Origin: Ricordea florida
Taxonomy: Eukaryota; Cnidaria; Anthozoa; Corallimorpharia; Ricordeidae
Direction of reading: 5' to 3'
Assembly: GCA_949710005.1 (NCBI GenBank)
Contig: OX453273.1
Coordinates: forward strand, 44,631,118 to 44,695,117
DNA length: 64,000 bases
The position numbers were made by a program, and so were the translations under genes. This document shows, in pieces, positions 30,334 through 43,170 of this stretch. Under the pieces are notes generated by a model, which searched no databases, was not told the DNA's origin, and was given only the letters and a program-made list of their open reading frames with translations. The first letter of the stretch is position 1, and every line of letters starts with the position of its first letter.

Positions 30334-31055
30334 TAGGAGTCCATCACTAGTGATGAGCTCCTGTTACAGTAAAGTACGGTGTACTAGCTTTTTACGAGGG
30401 GTACAGAACACTGTGCTACTTAAAAATACTTAAAAAAGGCTGTCTTTTTGCTACATTCATGCCAGCCATGTCTACAAGGGGGAGAATTTTCCATTACAAC
30501 CAACTGCATTCCACTGGAGTCACCGTGTTTCTATTCGCGAGAGACTTGAATTATATGTGTAGCGTCCTTGTCTCGAGTTATGGCTTAAAAAATGATATTA
30601 GTGATGAGCTCCTGAGAATAAATATTACGTGCGCAGCGCCCTTGGCCGGGTTTTTCGAAGCAAGGTTAAGGAAACGTTTGGTTAGCGCGAAATTTAAATG
30701 CACATGTGAGAGGCTAAAATGCACATTCAGTATAATTCTTTTGGAACACAATTTGATGATTGTATGCTCTGAATAAAATAGAGAAAGTCATCGGAGAAAA
30801 CGCTTTTTAACAAGAGGAAAAGAAATCCATGTTAAAATGTAACACTGGGTTAGCGCTAATCGGCCTTCGAACAAAGGGTATTTCACCAATTGACTTCCCA
30901 AATTTCCAGTGGACTTAACGCATTTCTAGTGGACTCCGATGGAATCTAGTGGAATATACTGGAAATGGATGAGAACCTAAAAAGCTTTCATGGATGTCCA
31001 GGCAAAGAAAAATGATATGTAAGCAGGCTCCTGTATGTAAGGTAAGATAATTTAC
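28305..31055. other. NLR 1 intron with repeats
   Basis: No coding signal. Contents: dispersed repeat copy 2 (28400-28720), C/T-rich sequence (28960-29480), ATT microsatellites (29585-29660, 29885-29935, 30035-30095, 30293-30332), and small palindromes GGAGCCCATTAATGGGCTCC (29869) and a GGAGTCCATCACTAGTGATG unit (30337). Confidence 0.6.
28400..28720. repeat. Dispersed repeat, copy 2
   Basis: This is the same ordered blocks as 17100-17440 (CTTGGTAAATAAATGATTTA, CATTTTGTTTTGCGGG, GGGTAGCCAATCAGAACTC, TTTGCCCGCTC), with 5-10 base indels. Both copies lie in introns or flanks of minus-strand genes. Confidence 0.7.
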
Positions 31056-31346
31056 CTGTTGCCAGGCGACAGACCAAATCATTCTGCTTTATGTTCAGCA
31101 GGGCTTGTTTCAGTCGTTTTATAGTCAGACCTGGTTGTACGACTTCCAAGTATTCAAACAATCTGTTTGTAGGACTGTAGTCACTGTATTCTGTCAAACG
31201 TTTTATAACATCACGATCGACTTGCAATTCCTGAGCCAAGTGTCTCCAGTTCTTTATTATTCTCATTTCTGGGTCCAAACACTGAGCCAAGGCTTCTAAC
31301 ACACCAGGTTTTTTCTCCAAAATCTCAGCTAGTGAAGTAGGTGCGC
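31056..31346 (-). CDS. NLR-like gene 1, Death-domain exon A
   Basis: Acceptor TTTTTAATTAAG and donor AACAG|GTAAATT bound 97 codons, phase 1-1. Death-fold pattern: NWRHLAQELQVDRDVIKRL, SPTNRLFEYLEVVQPG, IKRLKQALLNIKQNDLV. It is the most upstream exon found for this gene. The start codon exon must lie to the right, in repeat-rich sequence, and was not identified. Confidence 0.8.
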
Positions 31347-31559
31347 CTTAATTAAAAAGCAATACCGCATTATTTTGAGTCACACAAGAGGAGAAAAACA
31401 AGGGACCCGGGAGCCCGCTTTTCAGACGCGGTAACTTATCGCGTCTGGTAAGCTATTTTATGATCGCAATGTTTATAACGGGAATTACAATTTTGTTTGT
31501 ATTAAAGTTTAAGCCAGGCCATTCTTAATTAACCTCCACGTTGGGCTGGTTTGTACGTC

Positions 31560-31640
31560 GAGAACTATACAAACATTCAGGGGCGCGCGGAGGGGGGGGG
31601 GGCGGGGGGAGGCCGGGGGGGGAGCGCTCCAAGTGTTCCG
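31560..31640. repeat. Poly-G/GC-rich tract
   Basis: GGCGCGCGGAGGGGGG and following G-runs form an 80-base G-rich block, matched by C-runs at 31860. It is probably a decayed repeat, with quadruplex potential. Confidence 0.6.
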
Positions 31641-32169
31641 AACCCCCCTTCTTTTCAAACAAACTTTTTTTATAGCGTGCGTCAGTACTGCATTGCTAGT
31701 TGCACCCGCTAACGCTTTTTGCGCAAACTTGAACAGATCCATTCCTATTTACCACACGTTACGATCTATATTTTCGCAAATGTTTATGTTGTGACCCTTT
31801 GTGGTTTTGCAACATAATATTACTGACGTTTCCCAATCAAGTCAAACAACCTAGAAACCCCCCCCCCCGGCCCCTTATGAAACCGCTGAGCACGCCCCTG
31901 AACACTCGACAGACTCCGCCGGACTCAAGTGGTTCCCGGTCAGTTAATTTATCGAGACCTTTAAGAAACGGGCTCCAGTTCTTGAAATTTCCGATAACTT
32001 AACGTACCTGGAACTCGATTGTTAGGTCTAAGCCTGCTGAATGTTTATGTAGTTCTTACCGTATCAACTAGGTAATGGAGGGGGCCTCCATTAACTATGG
32101 TATCAACTAGGACCGGGCGTGAAGCCCCTCGGGATCATTCGAACTCCTAACGACATTGATATCATTAAT

Positions 32170-33755
32170 TAGAATTCCGAACCCTGTAGGCTACCTGGTC
32201 TTTTGAGGAACGGACCGCAGGATAATGAACTGAAAATGCCATTTTTGTTGCTCGAAAACTTGCGGTTGAATATTCACAGTCGTTCAAATAACATCATTGA
32301 AATAAAAAAAATGATGACCTCGAAACTGGCTGTTACTCTTGGTCTTGACTCGTTAGTTTACCTCCTGAGCATAAACACCGAGGGGGTGGGGGAGGGGGGG
32401 TGGAGTTGGTACAAACACGAATAAAGAAAATCAACTATTCACCTCAGGGCCGGTGGATACTGTGGAAATCAACCAAGTTAATCTCCCCTTTGAGGGGTAG
32501 TTGAACAGTATCCTGGCCATGGGCACTCGCTGATAACCACCATCTTTCAACCAGTCAGTCTATGCCGGGTAATTCCCTTAATTTTAAAAAGGCTAAGAAT
32601 TACCCGTATTTTACGTTGTGCTTTCAGTTTCAAAATGCTAATTGCGAATTTAAAAAACCATCGATTCTTAGTTTTCTTCTCGATATCAAAAAGTGCTCAG
32701 TGTTGGAGTAAACACTCACTGCCAATGCAAACTAGAGGAATTGTGTTCGTAGCCTGCCTGACTTGATTGTGTTCAAAGTTTTAGAGTATCGCCTGAGAGC
32801 AATGTCCTCATCTTTAAAATAATCAGTCAATTACCAGCAAGAAAGGCAAACAGGGAAATCCGGAAATTGCTAATTGTTTTGATACCCACTATCGGTGTTA
32901 ACTTGTTTATATCTCAGACATCTCAGTGATAACTGTACAATAGACGTGAAAAGAAGACGTGACGCTGAGAAATGCAACAGATGGAGGGAATAATATCAAA
33001 CAATTCGTGCAAAACATAAGGGCTTCTTTTTTTGTATACTGTCATGATGAATCCACTTGCAATCTGAGAACCATTTTATCGGAACATAACGTCTTTAACC
33101 GAGTGACGGCTTTAAGTTAAAAACTATTGACGCATTTTGCATAATTTGGACGGCCCGACAGCTGTCTACGAGTATCAACTAGATTTTCCAGCTGTAACAG
33201 GTAGCTCTTCACAACACCTAATCTTAGGATATTATGCAAAGCCCTAGTCTAGATTTTTCGACTATTAAAACTAAGAATGTGTTTCCAAGGATGTCAGACT
33301 GCCAGTGTATCCCGGCATGTCTGGACGCATCACTGGCTCGTAGTTCATATATTATTCAACCCTTGACATGTACAGTTCCCTTCATAACATTCTGTAAGAG
33401 GTGTTATAAAGTGACTGTGGGCAGCTAATACAGTTTATCAAAACATTCTAAATCAAAAGTAATACAAACTCTTCAGTAATCTTTGATCCGTTGTGCGATC
33501 CATTTGGGCCTCCGCTTCAGAATTCAATCTGAGCTCTAAGTTAGTTCACTGTTTTTACTGCAATCTTACGGTTCCACGATGGGGCACAAAATCTCACGGT
33601 AAACAGATTCAAAAGCCGATGAAATATACTTTCTTCAAATACTTTCATTTTTGCCTTGCTAAACTGATTTCCTGGAGTTTTAAGGCAAGTGTGGGCAAGA
33701 ACGTCACGGTAGCCCACATATAAGGCACTAATATTATAATCTACTCGATATAAAT
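32170..33755. repeat. Segmental duplication, left copy
   Basis: Ordered shared blocks with 36018-37340 include ACCTGGTCTTTTGAGGAAC, ATTCACCTCAGGGCCGGTGG, TAATCTCCCCTTTGAGG, TTTGTATACTGTCATGATGA, GTGTTTCCAAGGATGTCAGA and CTCACGGTAAACAGATTCA. The two copies are direct repeats about 3.8 kb apart, separated by the foldback satellite. No gene was recognised in either copy. Confidence 0.85.
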
Positions 33756-36010
33756 ATCACAAAGTGTAACCTACACTCGTACGCACTTACCTTCATTCAC
33801 AAGCATTTATCCACATTTATACGAATTTACCTACATTCACACGCATTTACCTACATTCATACGTATTTACCTACGTTCATACATTTGCCTACATTCACAC
33901 GCATTTCACACTTCACTTACACATGCATTCACCTTCACTCACAAGGAGTCACTTTGTAAGTGAAGGTGAATCCTTGTAAGTGAAGGATATCTCATCAGGT
34001 TTGAAACTAGACCATTCGCTGATAACACTGAGCATATCCTTGCAATCTAATCCCAAGGGACGTGATTTTTGGAAACTTAACACATACTTTTTAACTGACA
34101 CTGACTATATTGATACGATAAGAACAAGAGAAAATCAGGAAAGAGAACATAATCTCGTCTGATATGATAAGGGGACGGAATCTATTTTTGGCGCGAAAGC
34201 TATTTATATCTCGTTCCATGGCTGTGCGGTTTCCGCGTGGCGCTTTGAAATTACAACCACGTGATGAGAAGGAGATCTGCCATTGGTCAGTTAAAATAAT
34301 TTCCGTATCTAAAAGTAGATTCTGTCCCCTTATCATAGTAAGAGAACCCAGTATGGAAGATACGTTCTCTTGCCTCATTTTCTCTTGCTAAGAATAACTA
34401 TCGATCAGACACAGAAAGAATATAGAGGTGATGATACAGTCAACTCATCTCTTCTTTGGGAAATGATAAAAACGAAAGTCCGAGAGAAATCAAGCAGCTA
34501 TGCGATTGGCAAAAAACGCCAAGCGGTTTACAAATAACGCGTTTTACAGGAAAAAAATTTGTAACTTGCGTGCAAGTGAAGGTGAATGGTTATGAGTGAA
34601 GGTGAATGCATGCAAGTGAAAATAAATGTATGCTAGTGAAGGTAACTCGATGTGAGTGAAGGAAAATGCGTGTAAGTGAAGGTGAACACGTGTAAGTGAA
34701 GGTGAGTGTGTGTAAGTGAAGGTGAATCCATGTAAGTGAAGGTGAATGCATGTTAGTGAAGGTGAATCCATGTAAGTGAAGGTGAATCCATGTAAGTGAA
34801 GGTGAATCCATGTAAGTGAGGGTGAATCCATGTAAGTGAAGGTGAATGCATGTAAGTGAAGGCGAATCCATGTAAGTGGAGGTAAATGCGTGTAAGTGAA
34901 GGTGAATCCATGTAAGTGAAGGTGAATCCATGTAAGTGAAGGTGAATCCATGTAAGTGAAGGTGAATCCGTGTAAGTGAAGGTGAATCCGTGTAAGTGAA
35001 GGTGAATCCATGTAAGTGAAAGTGAATCCATGTAAGTGAAGGTGAATGCATGTAAGTGAAGGTGAATACATGTAAGTGAAGGTAAATGCATGTAAGTGAA
35101 GGTGAATCCATGTAAGTGAAGCTGAATCCATGTAAGTGAAGGTGAATCCATGTAAGTGAAGGTGAATGCATGTAAGTGAAGGTGAATCCATGTAAGTGAA
35201 GGTGAATGCATGTAAGTGAAGGTGAATGCATGTAAGTGAAGGTGAATGCATGTAAGTGAAGGTGAATCCATGTAAGTGAAGGTAAATGCATGTAAGTTAA
35301 GGTAAATGCGTGTAAATGAAGTTGAATGCATGTATGTGAAGTTAATTCCATGTAAGTTAAGGTAAATTCGTGTAAGTGAAGGTGAATGTATGTTATTGAA
35401 GGTGAATCCATGTAAGTGAAAAGGGATGCGTATGAATGTAGGTAAATGCGTACGTGTAGGTGAGTGCCCATGAGTGTAGGTTACAGTTGGTGATATTTAT
35501 ATGAAGCACTTTATATTATTAGTGCGTATAAAACTGTAGGAGCGATCTGTGCTCATAGTTCTTTAAAAAAATGTTTAAAACAGATCTAAGAAAGTAAAAT
35601 TGTCTCTAAATTTTCGACCGCCTTCTGCGGTTTTCTTCAGAGAATGATGATTTCGCGCGATTCACAGAATTTTAATACGCTGAGGTGTTATTGTTCGTTG
35701 CCCCCTAGGGAGGCAATCAGCGATGCGTAAACCCTTGGCAAGGATGCTCTTTCATTTACGGAATTTTTGTCCAAGAAAGAGTGCAAGGATCGGTTTTGTT
35801 TTCGTCATGGAACCGTTTGTAAGGCGCCGGTAGTTGTTGACATCTGTTAAGAGGTGTTTGTTCAAGGTTGGTGTACCAGCTTTCCAGAGTCAGTCGTTGA
35901 AAATAGTTTGTACTGTACTTTATAGTATTAATGCCTAATATTAGTGCCTATTGGCAAGAACGTCATGGTAGCCCACATATAAGGCACTAATATTATAAAC
36001 CACTCGATAT
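33700..36010. mobile_element. Foldback element made of 20-bp satellite arrays
   Basis: The outer ends are inverted copies (GGCACTAATATTATAATC... ATATAAATATCAC at 33725-33770 versus GTGATATTTATATGAAG at 35489). Inside, a short array (33770-33960) of a TTCACACGCATTTACCTACA unit faces a long array in the opposite orientation (34560-35480). A further direct copy of the AAGAACGTCAYGGTAGCCCA edge lies at 35953. Confidence 0.7.
34560..35480. repeat. 20-bp satellite, about 45 copies
   Basis: The unit is GGTGAATCCATGTAAGTGAA, alternating with TGCA in place of TCCA. Because 20 is not divisible by 3, all three minus frames are open and read a 20-residue peptide repeat (HLHLHGFTFTYMDSPS-like). These are repeat artefacts, not genes. 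Confidence 0.95.
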
Positions 36011-36017
36011 AATAGCA

Positions 36018-37340
36018 TTCAGAACCCTCTAGGTTACCTGGCCTTTTGAGGAACCTGGCCTTTTGAGGTACGGGCCCCAGGATAATGAACTGAAGACGAA
36101 TTTAAAAAAACAGCTATTCACCTCAGGGCAGGTGGATACTGTAGAAATCAACTACGTTAATCTCCCCTTTGAACAGTATCCTGGCCATCTGCACGCGCGG
36201 AATATAACCGCCATCTTGGTTCCTGTTTACTAAACTCGTTCAACCGGAATCTATGCCGGGTAATTCCCTTATTTTAAAAGGCGAAGAATTACCCGTATTA
36301 TATGTTGTGCTTTCAGTTTCAAAATGCTAATTGCAAATTGACAAAACCCTTGATTCCTAATGATGATTTTCTTCTCGATATCAAAAGTGTTGTTGGAGTA
36401 AACACTGCCAATGCAGGCTGCCTGACTTGGTTGTGTACAAAGTTTTACAGTGTCGCCTGAGAGCAATGTCCTCATCTTTAAAATAATCAATCAATTACCA
36501 GCATTGTTAATTGTTTTGATACCCACTATCGGGGTAAACTTGCTGATATCACAGACATGTCAGTGTTGCCAAAGGATGAGTTTGAGATTACCATAATGTA
36601 TAATTGCAATGAGACGTAACGCTAAGAGAACAAACAGATGAAGGGAATCAAACAATTCGCGCAAAACGTAAGGGCTGCCTTTTTGTATACTATTATGATG
36701 AATCCACTTGCAATCTGAAAAACATTTTATCGGAACAAAACGACTGATGCAATTTGAAAAGGGTCGGATGATAAGTATTTCCGCCTTAAAGATGGACGGC
36801 CCGACAGCTGTCTAGCTCTAACAGGTAGATTTAACAACCGCTAATCTTAAGATGTTATGCGAAGTCCTAGTCTAGATCTTTCGATTCTTAAAACTAAGAA
36901 TGTGTTTCCAAGGATGTCAGACTGCCAGTGTATTCCGGCATTTTTGGACGCATCACTGGCTCGTAGTTTATTACTGGCTCGTAGTTCATATATTATTCAA
37001 CCCTTGACAGTTCCCCTCATAAAATTAGGCAAGAGGCGTTATAAAGTGACTGTGGGCAACTAATACAGTTCATCAAAACATTCTAAATCAAAAGTAATAC
37101 AAACTCTTTAGTAATCTTTGATCCATTGTGCTATCCATTTGGGCCTCTGCTTCGGAATTCAATCAGACCCCTCAAGTCTAACGGTTTCAAGAGTAATCTC
37201 ACGCTCCCATGATGAGGCACAAAAATCTCACGGTAAACAGATTCACAAGCCGATGAAATACACTTTCCTTAAATATTTTCATTTTAGGGAGAAATTCACA
37301 GTTGTCATCTCAATTGTAAATATGTTCTCGACTATCTGAC
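36018..37340. repeat. Segmental duplication, right copy
   Basis: This is the partner of 32170-33755, somewhat shorter through several deletions (for example the 36580-36900 part lacks short blocks). It holds the same CTAGATC/TTCGA...CTTCCAAGGATGTCAGACTG series. Confidence 0.85.
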
Positions 37341-37656
37341 AAGTCATGCTATCACACACCTCACGCAATCGCGCACCTATTTAGACAACAAATGCCAAAA
37401 AAGGTAATCTTTACCAGTCTCTCGTATTCCACTTATGGGAAAACGGTGAGTATTCATCTCACGCAGGAGCCCATTCGTAATGAGAGAGAGTAGACAGGAG
37501 CCCATTCGTAATGGGCTCCTGTCTCACGATGAGCATCAGAATCATTGCAGAACCAGAGAAACAAAAATAAACAGAAGCAAAAGAGGTGCGGCCACATACA
37601 GGACAAAATTAAAAAAAGAATGACAACAAATTTATTGGTATTCCCATATACAGATG

Positions 37657-40193
37657 CAGGAGCGAATCACCCCGGAGCCTCCATCTCTTACTTTGACCCT
37701 GTGACACAGCGTATTTACACCTTGGGTTATTTTTAGATGTAAGCTTACCGCGGTAATATGACCTAGCTCCGCACACCCCCATCCCGCCTAGACCATTTAG
37801 CCAATCAACAGCTATCATCTTGATCACGCATTCTCATTTGAGTTTTGAAGATGTCGTGAGACGAGGACTTTTTCTCTGAGAGTCAATCTGAATTTTCCAA
37901 CTCCAGTGACGGGCTTTCCTCCTTCGAACCAAGCTACACGGATAGTGAATCCGAAAGAATCGAAAGTGACGCTGCGGATTTGAAGGGAAATAGTTCCCGT
38001 TCAAACCAAAAGAGAAAAAAACCGCTAATCGAAGTAGTACTATCGGCAGGAGTAAGCAACATAAACAACCCAAAAATAAGTCAAAATCTACTCATAAAGC
38101 AGCTGCACCAAAGCTGCTAGGTGAACGTGAAATGGAGGAGTTATCAACATGGGTGTTCTTCAGAAGAAGCTGAGAAGGTGGAAAGTGAACTACGGCAACG
38201 GCTTCTGAAGTCACCTAAATTAACAGCGTTCGAGGAACGCCGGAAATTCGCCTTTCACTTGGCAAGCGAAGAGCAGGAAACTTTGAGTCTTTTAATCACT
38301 GGCTTTGCCACTAAATTTGTCAGTTCATCAAAGGAATGCTATAGCACCAATATCACAAAAGAAAGAAAAGCAGCATTCTCTGTTGCGTGGATGAAAATTT
38401 TTAAGATTGAACTAGTGAGCAGCACGTCTGCGAACTCTTAGAGTTGAAAAACGATTTATTTTATCCTACGCGTTTCGTGTGACTAACGTGCACTTCTTCG
38501 GGGATGTTTTACAATACAACACAAGGGACTTGTATATATAGCTACATAAGATACTAAGAATATTTTAGTATTACGTAAAATCGCTCCTACCACAGCGGAT
38601 TTGCATGTAGGAAACAGGCGGAAAGGTGTGCAAGGAGTGACATATTTTGTGCGTGACATAATTTGGGGCCCACAGTTGTAGTTTTAGTCACACGAAACAC
38701 ATAGGATAAAATAAATCGTTTTACAACTCTAAGAGTTCGCAGACGTGCTGCTCACTAGTTGAACCTTTACTATTAGGAGAAAGGTATTTGATGGGGTAGT
38801 TGCTGGAAGGGCTTTGGCGTTGATATTTCTTGCCTTTATCAGTGTTGTTTTTGTGGTCGATGCGCCGTTTAACATAGCCATGTGTCGGGAGACATTCACC
38901 ACAAACACGAAACCATCGCGCGTCCGAATCATCCTTGCGAGCTTGAGAGCTAGGAACGTGCCAAACTTTACAAGAAATGGAGTGAAAACTCTGTACAGGA
39001 CCAGCAATAGATTTAACAGTTTTGGGAATGTGGCCTAATTTCGCCTCAACATTTCCTATACCGATAACGTGTGCGCTGGGCTTAAAATGCTTGAGAACAG
39101 TGAAAGTAACCCGTCTGAGCTAAGGGAAGGAAGGGTTCCCTTTGCTACATCTTGAAATTCAAATATAGGGCATTGTAAATGCAAAGAACCATCGGAAAAA
39201 AGCACAAATCTTACCGGTTGAAAAGGTCCTGTCTTGCAGTTATAAGTATAATCCTTACATAGAAAACGATTAACGCGAAATCAGGGATGCGCTTTTGATT
39301 TTCTCCTAGAAGAAACGGAGAGTATCGCTCACTCAGTGAGATCATCTCACCAAAGTATCCTGATCTTTTAAGACATTCACACCAATCTTCAAGGTGCCAA
39401 CGCTCTTCATACGAAGAATCCCCATGCTTCTTTGCAATGCTCTGCTTCTTTTGGATTTTCAACTTCAACAAGCTCTTAACAGAAAGTTCCTCCTGAGTCG
39501 AAGATGGCGTGAACGAACTACCAGTCTGGGCGCTCTTGACGAAGAGACGTCGTTTTTTCTGGCAGTCTTGGTTTTTCCCTGGTCTTGCAAAGAATCGCTT
39601 TGGCTAAAACGTTTCATATTATACACCGAGCAGTCGATTAAAGCAAAAACTGAAATGTAACAAACTTGAACAACGAGTGCTTTTGAAAATGGCACGGTGC
39701 CTCTTGAACTGCCCAACTACTCTGAACATTTTTGGAAGAATGTGCGCTTTTCAAGTGTCGCAAAGGTGTGTTAACTACGTACGAGAAGTAATAGGAAATG
39801 AACGGAAAACTTGTGTCTTATCAAAGATTAGGACGACTCCAAACGTCGAACTTTCCTCCTACAAGACACTATCCTTCCGCTCAGTTCCCATTACATCTCG
39901 TCATCGAATAACACTGCATTCACGCTCTGGAATGGCAATAGATAATACATTGCATTGTGGGTACATAGGAAAAGAAAAGGAAAGGGACACTGGTCAAAAA
40001 GGACTTTAGAACGGTGGATTTGAACGTAAGTTCCATCATCCTCCTCTCGATGGAGGTCCGCCATTTTTTTTAATTAACGACGAGAGAGGCATCAAAGTTT
40101 CGCGGGAAAAAGAAGTCTAAAAATAACCCAAGGTGTAAATACGCTGTTGCTCATATTCACGGTAGATGGAGGCTCCGGGGTGATTCGCTCCTG
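37657..40193. mobile_element. TIR element, 7-bp target duplication ACAGATG
   Basis: The terminal inverted repeats of about 80 bases start CAGGAGCGAATCACCCCGGA and also share TATTTACACCTTGGGTTATT. ACAGATG flanks both ends. The interior has a Ser/Glu-rich broken frame (37851-38118, SESQSEFSNSSDG) followed by a shifted frame with EEAEKVESELRQRLLKSP, but no recognised transposase. A separate MITE is inserted at 38412. The superfamily is not assigned; the target length suggests hAT- or MULE-like insertion. Confidence 0.75.
38412..38758. mobile_element. Nested MITE with TTGAA target duplication
   Basis: The TIRs (CTAGTGAGCAGCACGTCTGC and complement) continue for about 75 bases per arm. TTGAA precedes (38407) and follows (38759) the element. 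It sits inside a coding-like stretch of the larger TIR element, so it inserted later. Confidence 0.85.
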
Positions 40194-40278
40194 ACAGATG
40201 GTATTACCTAAAATAACAATATGCAAAATTACTCTAATAACAAATATGTAAAATTGCAATAACACTCATCACATTAGA

Positions 40279-43170
40279 CTAGATAAGATTACAAGTTTCT
40301 CTTATATGTAATGCTTCGTATACAAAATAACCTAGTTTCTTACAAATGAAGGAATCAACATTATTAAATAGGAATAGAGTTTTATCAGTATCGTTCAAAA
40401 GATCAAATGACGGATATTTAAGTACAATGTCATTTGTTATTTGTTGTCTAATAGTGTTATAACGATCACAATGGAATAAGAAATGGTTCTCGTTCTCGAT
40501 TTGGTTTGAGCGGCAGTGTTGACAAATCCTAAGAGATTCCGGTAATTTAGGTACACAGTGACGTCCAGACTCGATTCTAAGACTGTGATTGGCTGACCGT
40601 AGTTTAGCTACAGCTCGTCTATGTTTTAGGTTCTTTATTTGTTCTAAATAATCAGATTTGCTTATATCTGTTTTAAATATAGAGTAGAAACATAACTTTT
40701 TATTAGAGCGGATTAACTCCAGTTGGTGTCTTTTTAAATGGTTTGAGATTTGAGATTTTATTTTTTGTAAATTATTTTTAATTGTGGGCATAATATTATT
40801 TTGGATTGTTTTGTTATGCGATTGTTTTTGAACGTCTATATATTTATGAATAATTTCATTAACCGTTAACATGAAAGAAGATTTTGTTTCATTTGCCAAT
40901 TGATTTGAAATGATTACTGAAGCATTGTTTGGCAATACTGTTTTCTGGAAGAGATTCAAGGTGTATCCAAAATTTAATTATTCTTAATAAGATATTCAAC
41001 TTTAAGGGAGACGTCCAGTTTCATTACGAGCTACCACATTAGGTGCTCTTCTATTGAGGCCAAGAAAGTATTTGTAGAATTGTGTATGTTGTCTTTCTAC
41101 TGGGTCATTTTCCCATTTTTTGAAGTTCATATTATCATAAGCTCCCCAAATTTCAGAACCGTATAAAAGAATGGGAAGGAATAAAGTATCAGAGAGTTTA
41201 TTACACGTATTGATTGGCAATTTGTTAAAGTCAAGATAACGTTTAGTAGCAAATATTGATCTTCTGCCTTTCTCAACCAAACCTTTTTTGGAATTGGCAA
41301 AACTACCATTTGTGTTGAAAGTAATGCCAAGATAACAGTACTGTGAGGCCTTGTCAATTGGAATGCCGTTTAAAAAGAAAGAGAACTTATCACGTGTTGA
41401 TTTGCGATTTTGTTTTTGAAAGATTAATGTTTTTGTCTTTTTAAGATTAATTTTTAGTAACCATTTCTCGCTATAACTGTGGAGGATATTCAGTTGCTTT
41501 TGAAGACCAGCTGCACTTCTTGATATTAAGATTAGATCATCTGCATAAAATAAACAGTTAAGAGGGAGTCCGTTTGGTAAAGTAATTGAATCTGTGTCAC
41601 GTGAAGATTCTAGCAAGCGAGGAAATTCATCTAGATATAAATTGAACAATATATAGGAGAAAGAATACACCCTTGTCGTACTCCTCTGTTGTAATCGAAG
41701 AAGGAACTTCTCTTGTTACCGTTTTTGACAGCGCATTTAGTCTTTAAATACATATCAGAAATTAAATGATAAAATTGTCCACCTATGTTTTTGTATAATA
41801 ATTTGTGTAGCAAACCATCATGCCAAATAGAATCGAAAGCTTTTTGAAAATCTATAAAGCCGCAGAATAACTTTCCCTTGTTTGCATGAGTCACATATTT
41901 GTCAATAAGTGTTCTTAACGAGAAGATGTGATCAGATGTTCGGGAACCTTTGTGGAAACCAATTTGAGAGGGATGTATTAAATTGTGGTCTTGGAGGTAG
42001 TTAAGTAAGCGGTTATTTAAAACAGCGGAAAATAATTTGCCTAAGCAACTAGTGACACAAATGCCTCTATAATTTGAAGGATCGGATTTATTCCCTGATT
42101 TGAAGATTGGACTTAAAAGCCCAGAAGACCATGAATCTGGATAAGTTCCTTTGCTATGTATGAAATTGAATAATTTTGTTAAAAAAGTGGTCAAATAACG
42201 GGCTCCACATTTCAACATTTCGTTCCTTATTCGATCAAGACCAGCTGCTTTCTTATTTTTAAGCATTTTAATTGATTGTTTAACTTCTTCTTCAGAGAAT
42301 GGTTTATCCAGGCTATTTAGCTGCGATAGTATTGTTTTTTTGTGTTTTAACTCTTTCATTATTACTTCTTGTTTCTCGAGTAGATTTGCATTTGGTTCTG
42401 AGTGTAATTGTTGAAAATGATTATACAGTTTGCGCATAGGAACAGTCGAGTGAGGAGAACTTTTTACTTGATTCGAAAGAGATTTCAGATTGGTCCAAAA
42501 ATTAAGTGGATGTCTAGTTTTAACTAGTTCATCAATTTGATTATCTCGGTGTTGGAGTTTTTTAATTCGTAATAGCTCGGTTTATACTGACTTCTTGTCG
42601 AGAGATATTCAAGTCGGGTTTGGTCATCTAAAGGGTTGTTATGCGTTCGATGGGAAAGGTGATTTAGATTTTTTCTGGCACGACTACACTCCTGATCAAA
42701 CTAGATTTTGAAGTGACGTTTTGATTTTTTGTTTTGTTTTACAACTTTTAACGATTGCTTTGCAGCAGTTTCTAATATATTCGCAAATTTCTTAACGATG
42801 GTGTTGATATCCCCTACATGCTCGAAATTTGAAAGTTCAAAATCATGAATAAGTTGTTTTATCTCATCAGAATTTAGTGCATAAGTGAAAGACTCTTTAG
42901 AGTCTGTTGACCATTTAAACTGCCTTGGAAGGCTGATAAGTTCTTCTTGAAAACTGTCCTCATCACTTGTTAATACTGACATGTGATTAATTGGCAATGA
43001 TCTGAAAATGGTGATGGCTGACGGACTACTAAAGATTCGAAAAGGTACAAAATGTCATGACTGGGAATGATATAATCAACCGTGCTAGAGCTTTGATTTC
43101 CAGACTCGCTCGGAAAAATTACCTTCCGGGAAGGTAATTTTTCCGAGCGAGTCGCCTTTGCATCTTCCAT
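40279..43170 (-). pseudogene. Non-LTR (LINE) retrotransposon remnant
   Basis: Minus-strand frames in order give an endonuclease C-terminal bit (SDHCQLIT, 43000), a linker, reverse transcriptase (KKAAGLDRI, YRGICVTSCLGK, QKAFDSIWH, VRQGCILSP, then FYADDLILIS) and a C-terminal zinc-knuckle-like segment (ICQHCRSNQIENENHFLFH). The main reading frame shifts near 41650, 40980 and 42500-42700, so it is inactive. The 5' end is truncated inside the endonuclease domain. The frame structure suggests an insertion older than the adintovirus copy. Confidence 0.9.
43103..43153. repeat. Perfect 25-bp-arm palindrome
   Basis: GACTCGCTCGGAAAAATTAC... (43103-43127) pairs without mismatch to 43129-43153, leaving a one-base spacer. 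It interrupts the endonuclease frame of the LINE remnant. Confidence 0.9.

Noticed and set aside
34544-35471. Three overlapping long minus-strand open frames with HLHLHGFTFTY-type repeats
   Set aside because: They follow from a 20-bp satellite without stops in any frame; no start context, splice sites or non-repeat sequence.
34560-35480. Regular direct repeats as a CRISPR array
   Set aside because: Units are contiguous with no unique spacers, and the sequence is eukaryotic.
38473-38515. Hammerhead-like motif on the minus strand in the nested MITE
   Set aside because: GAAGAAG and CGAAAC are in order, but the core CUGA is not intact and stem I does not pair.
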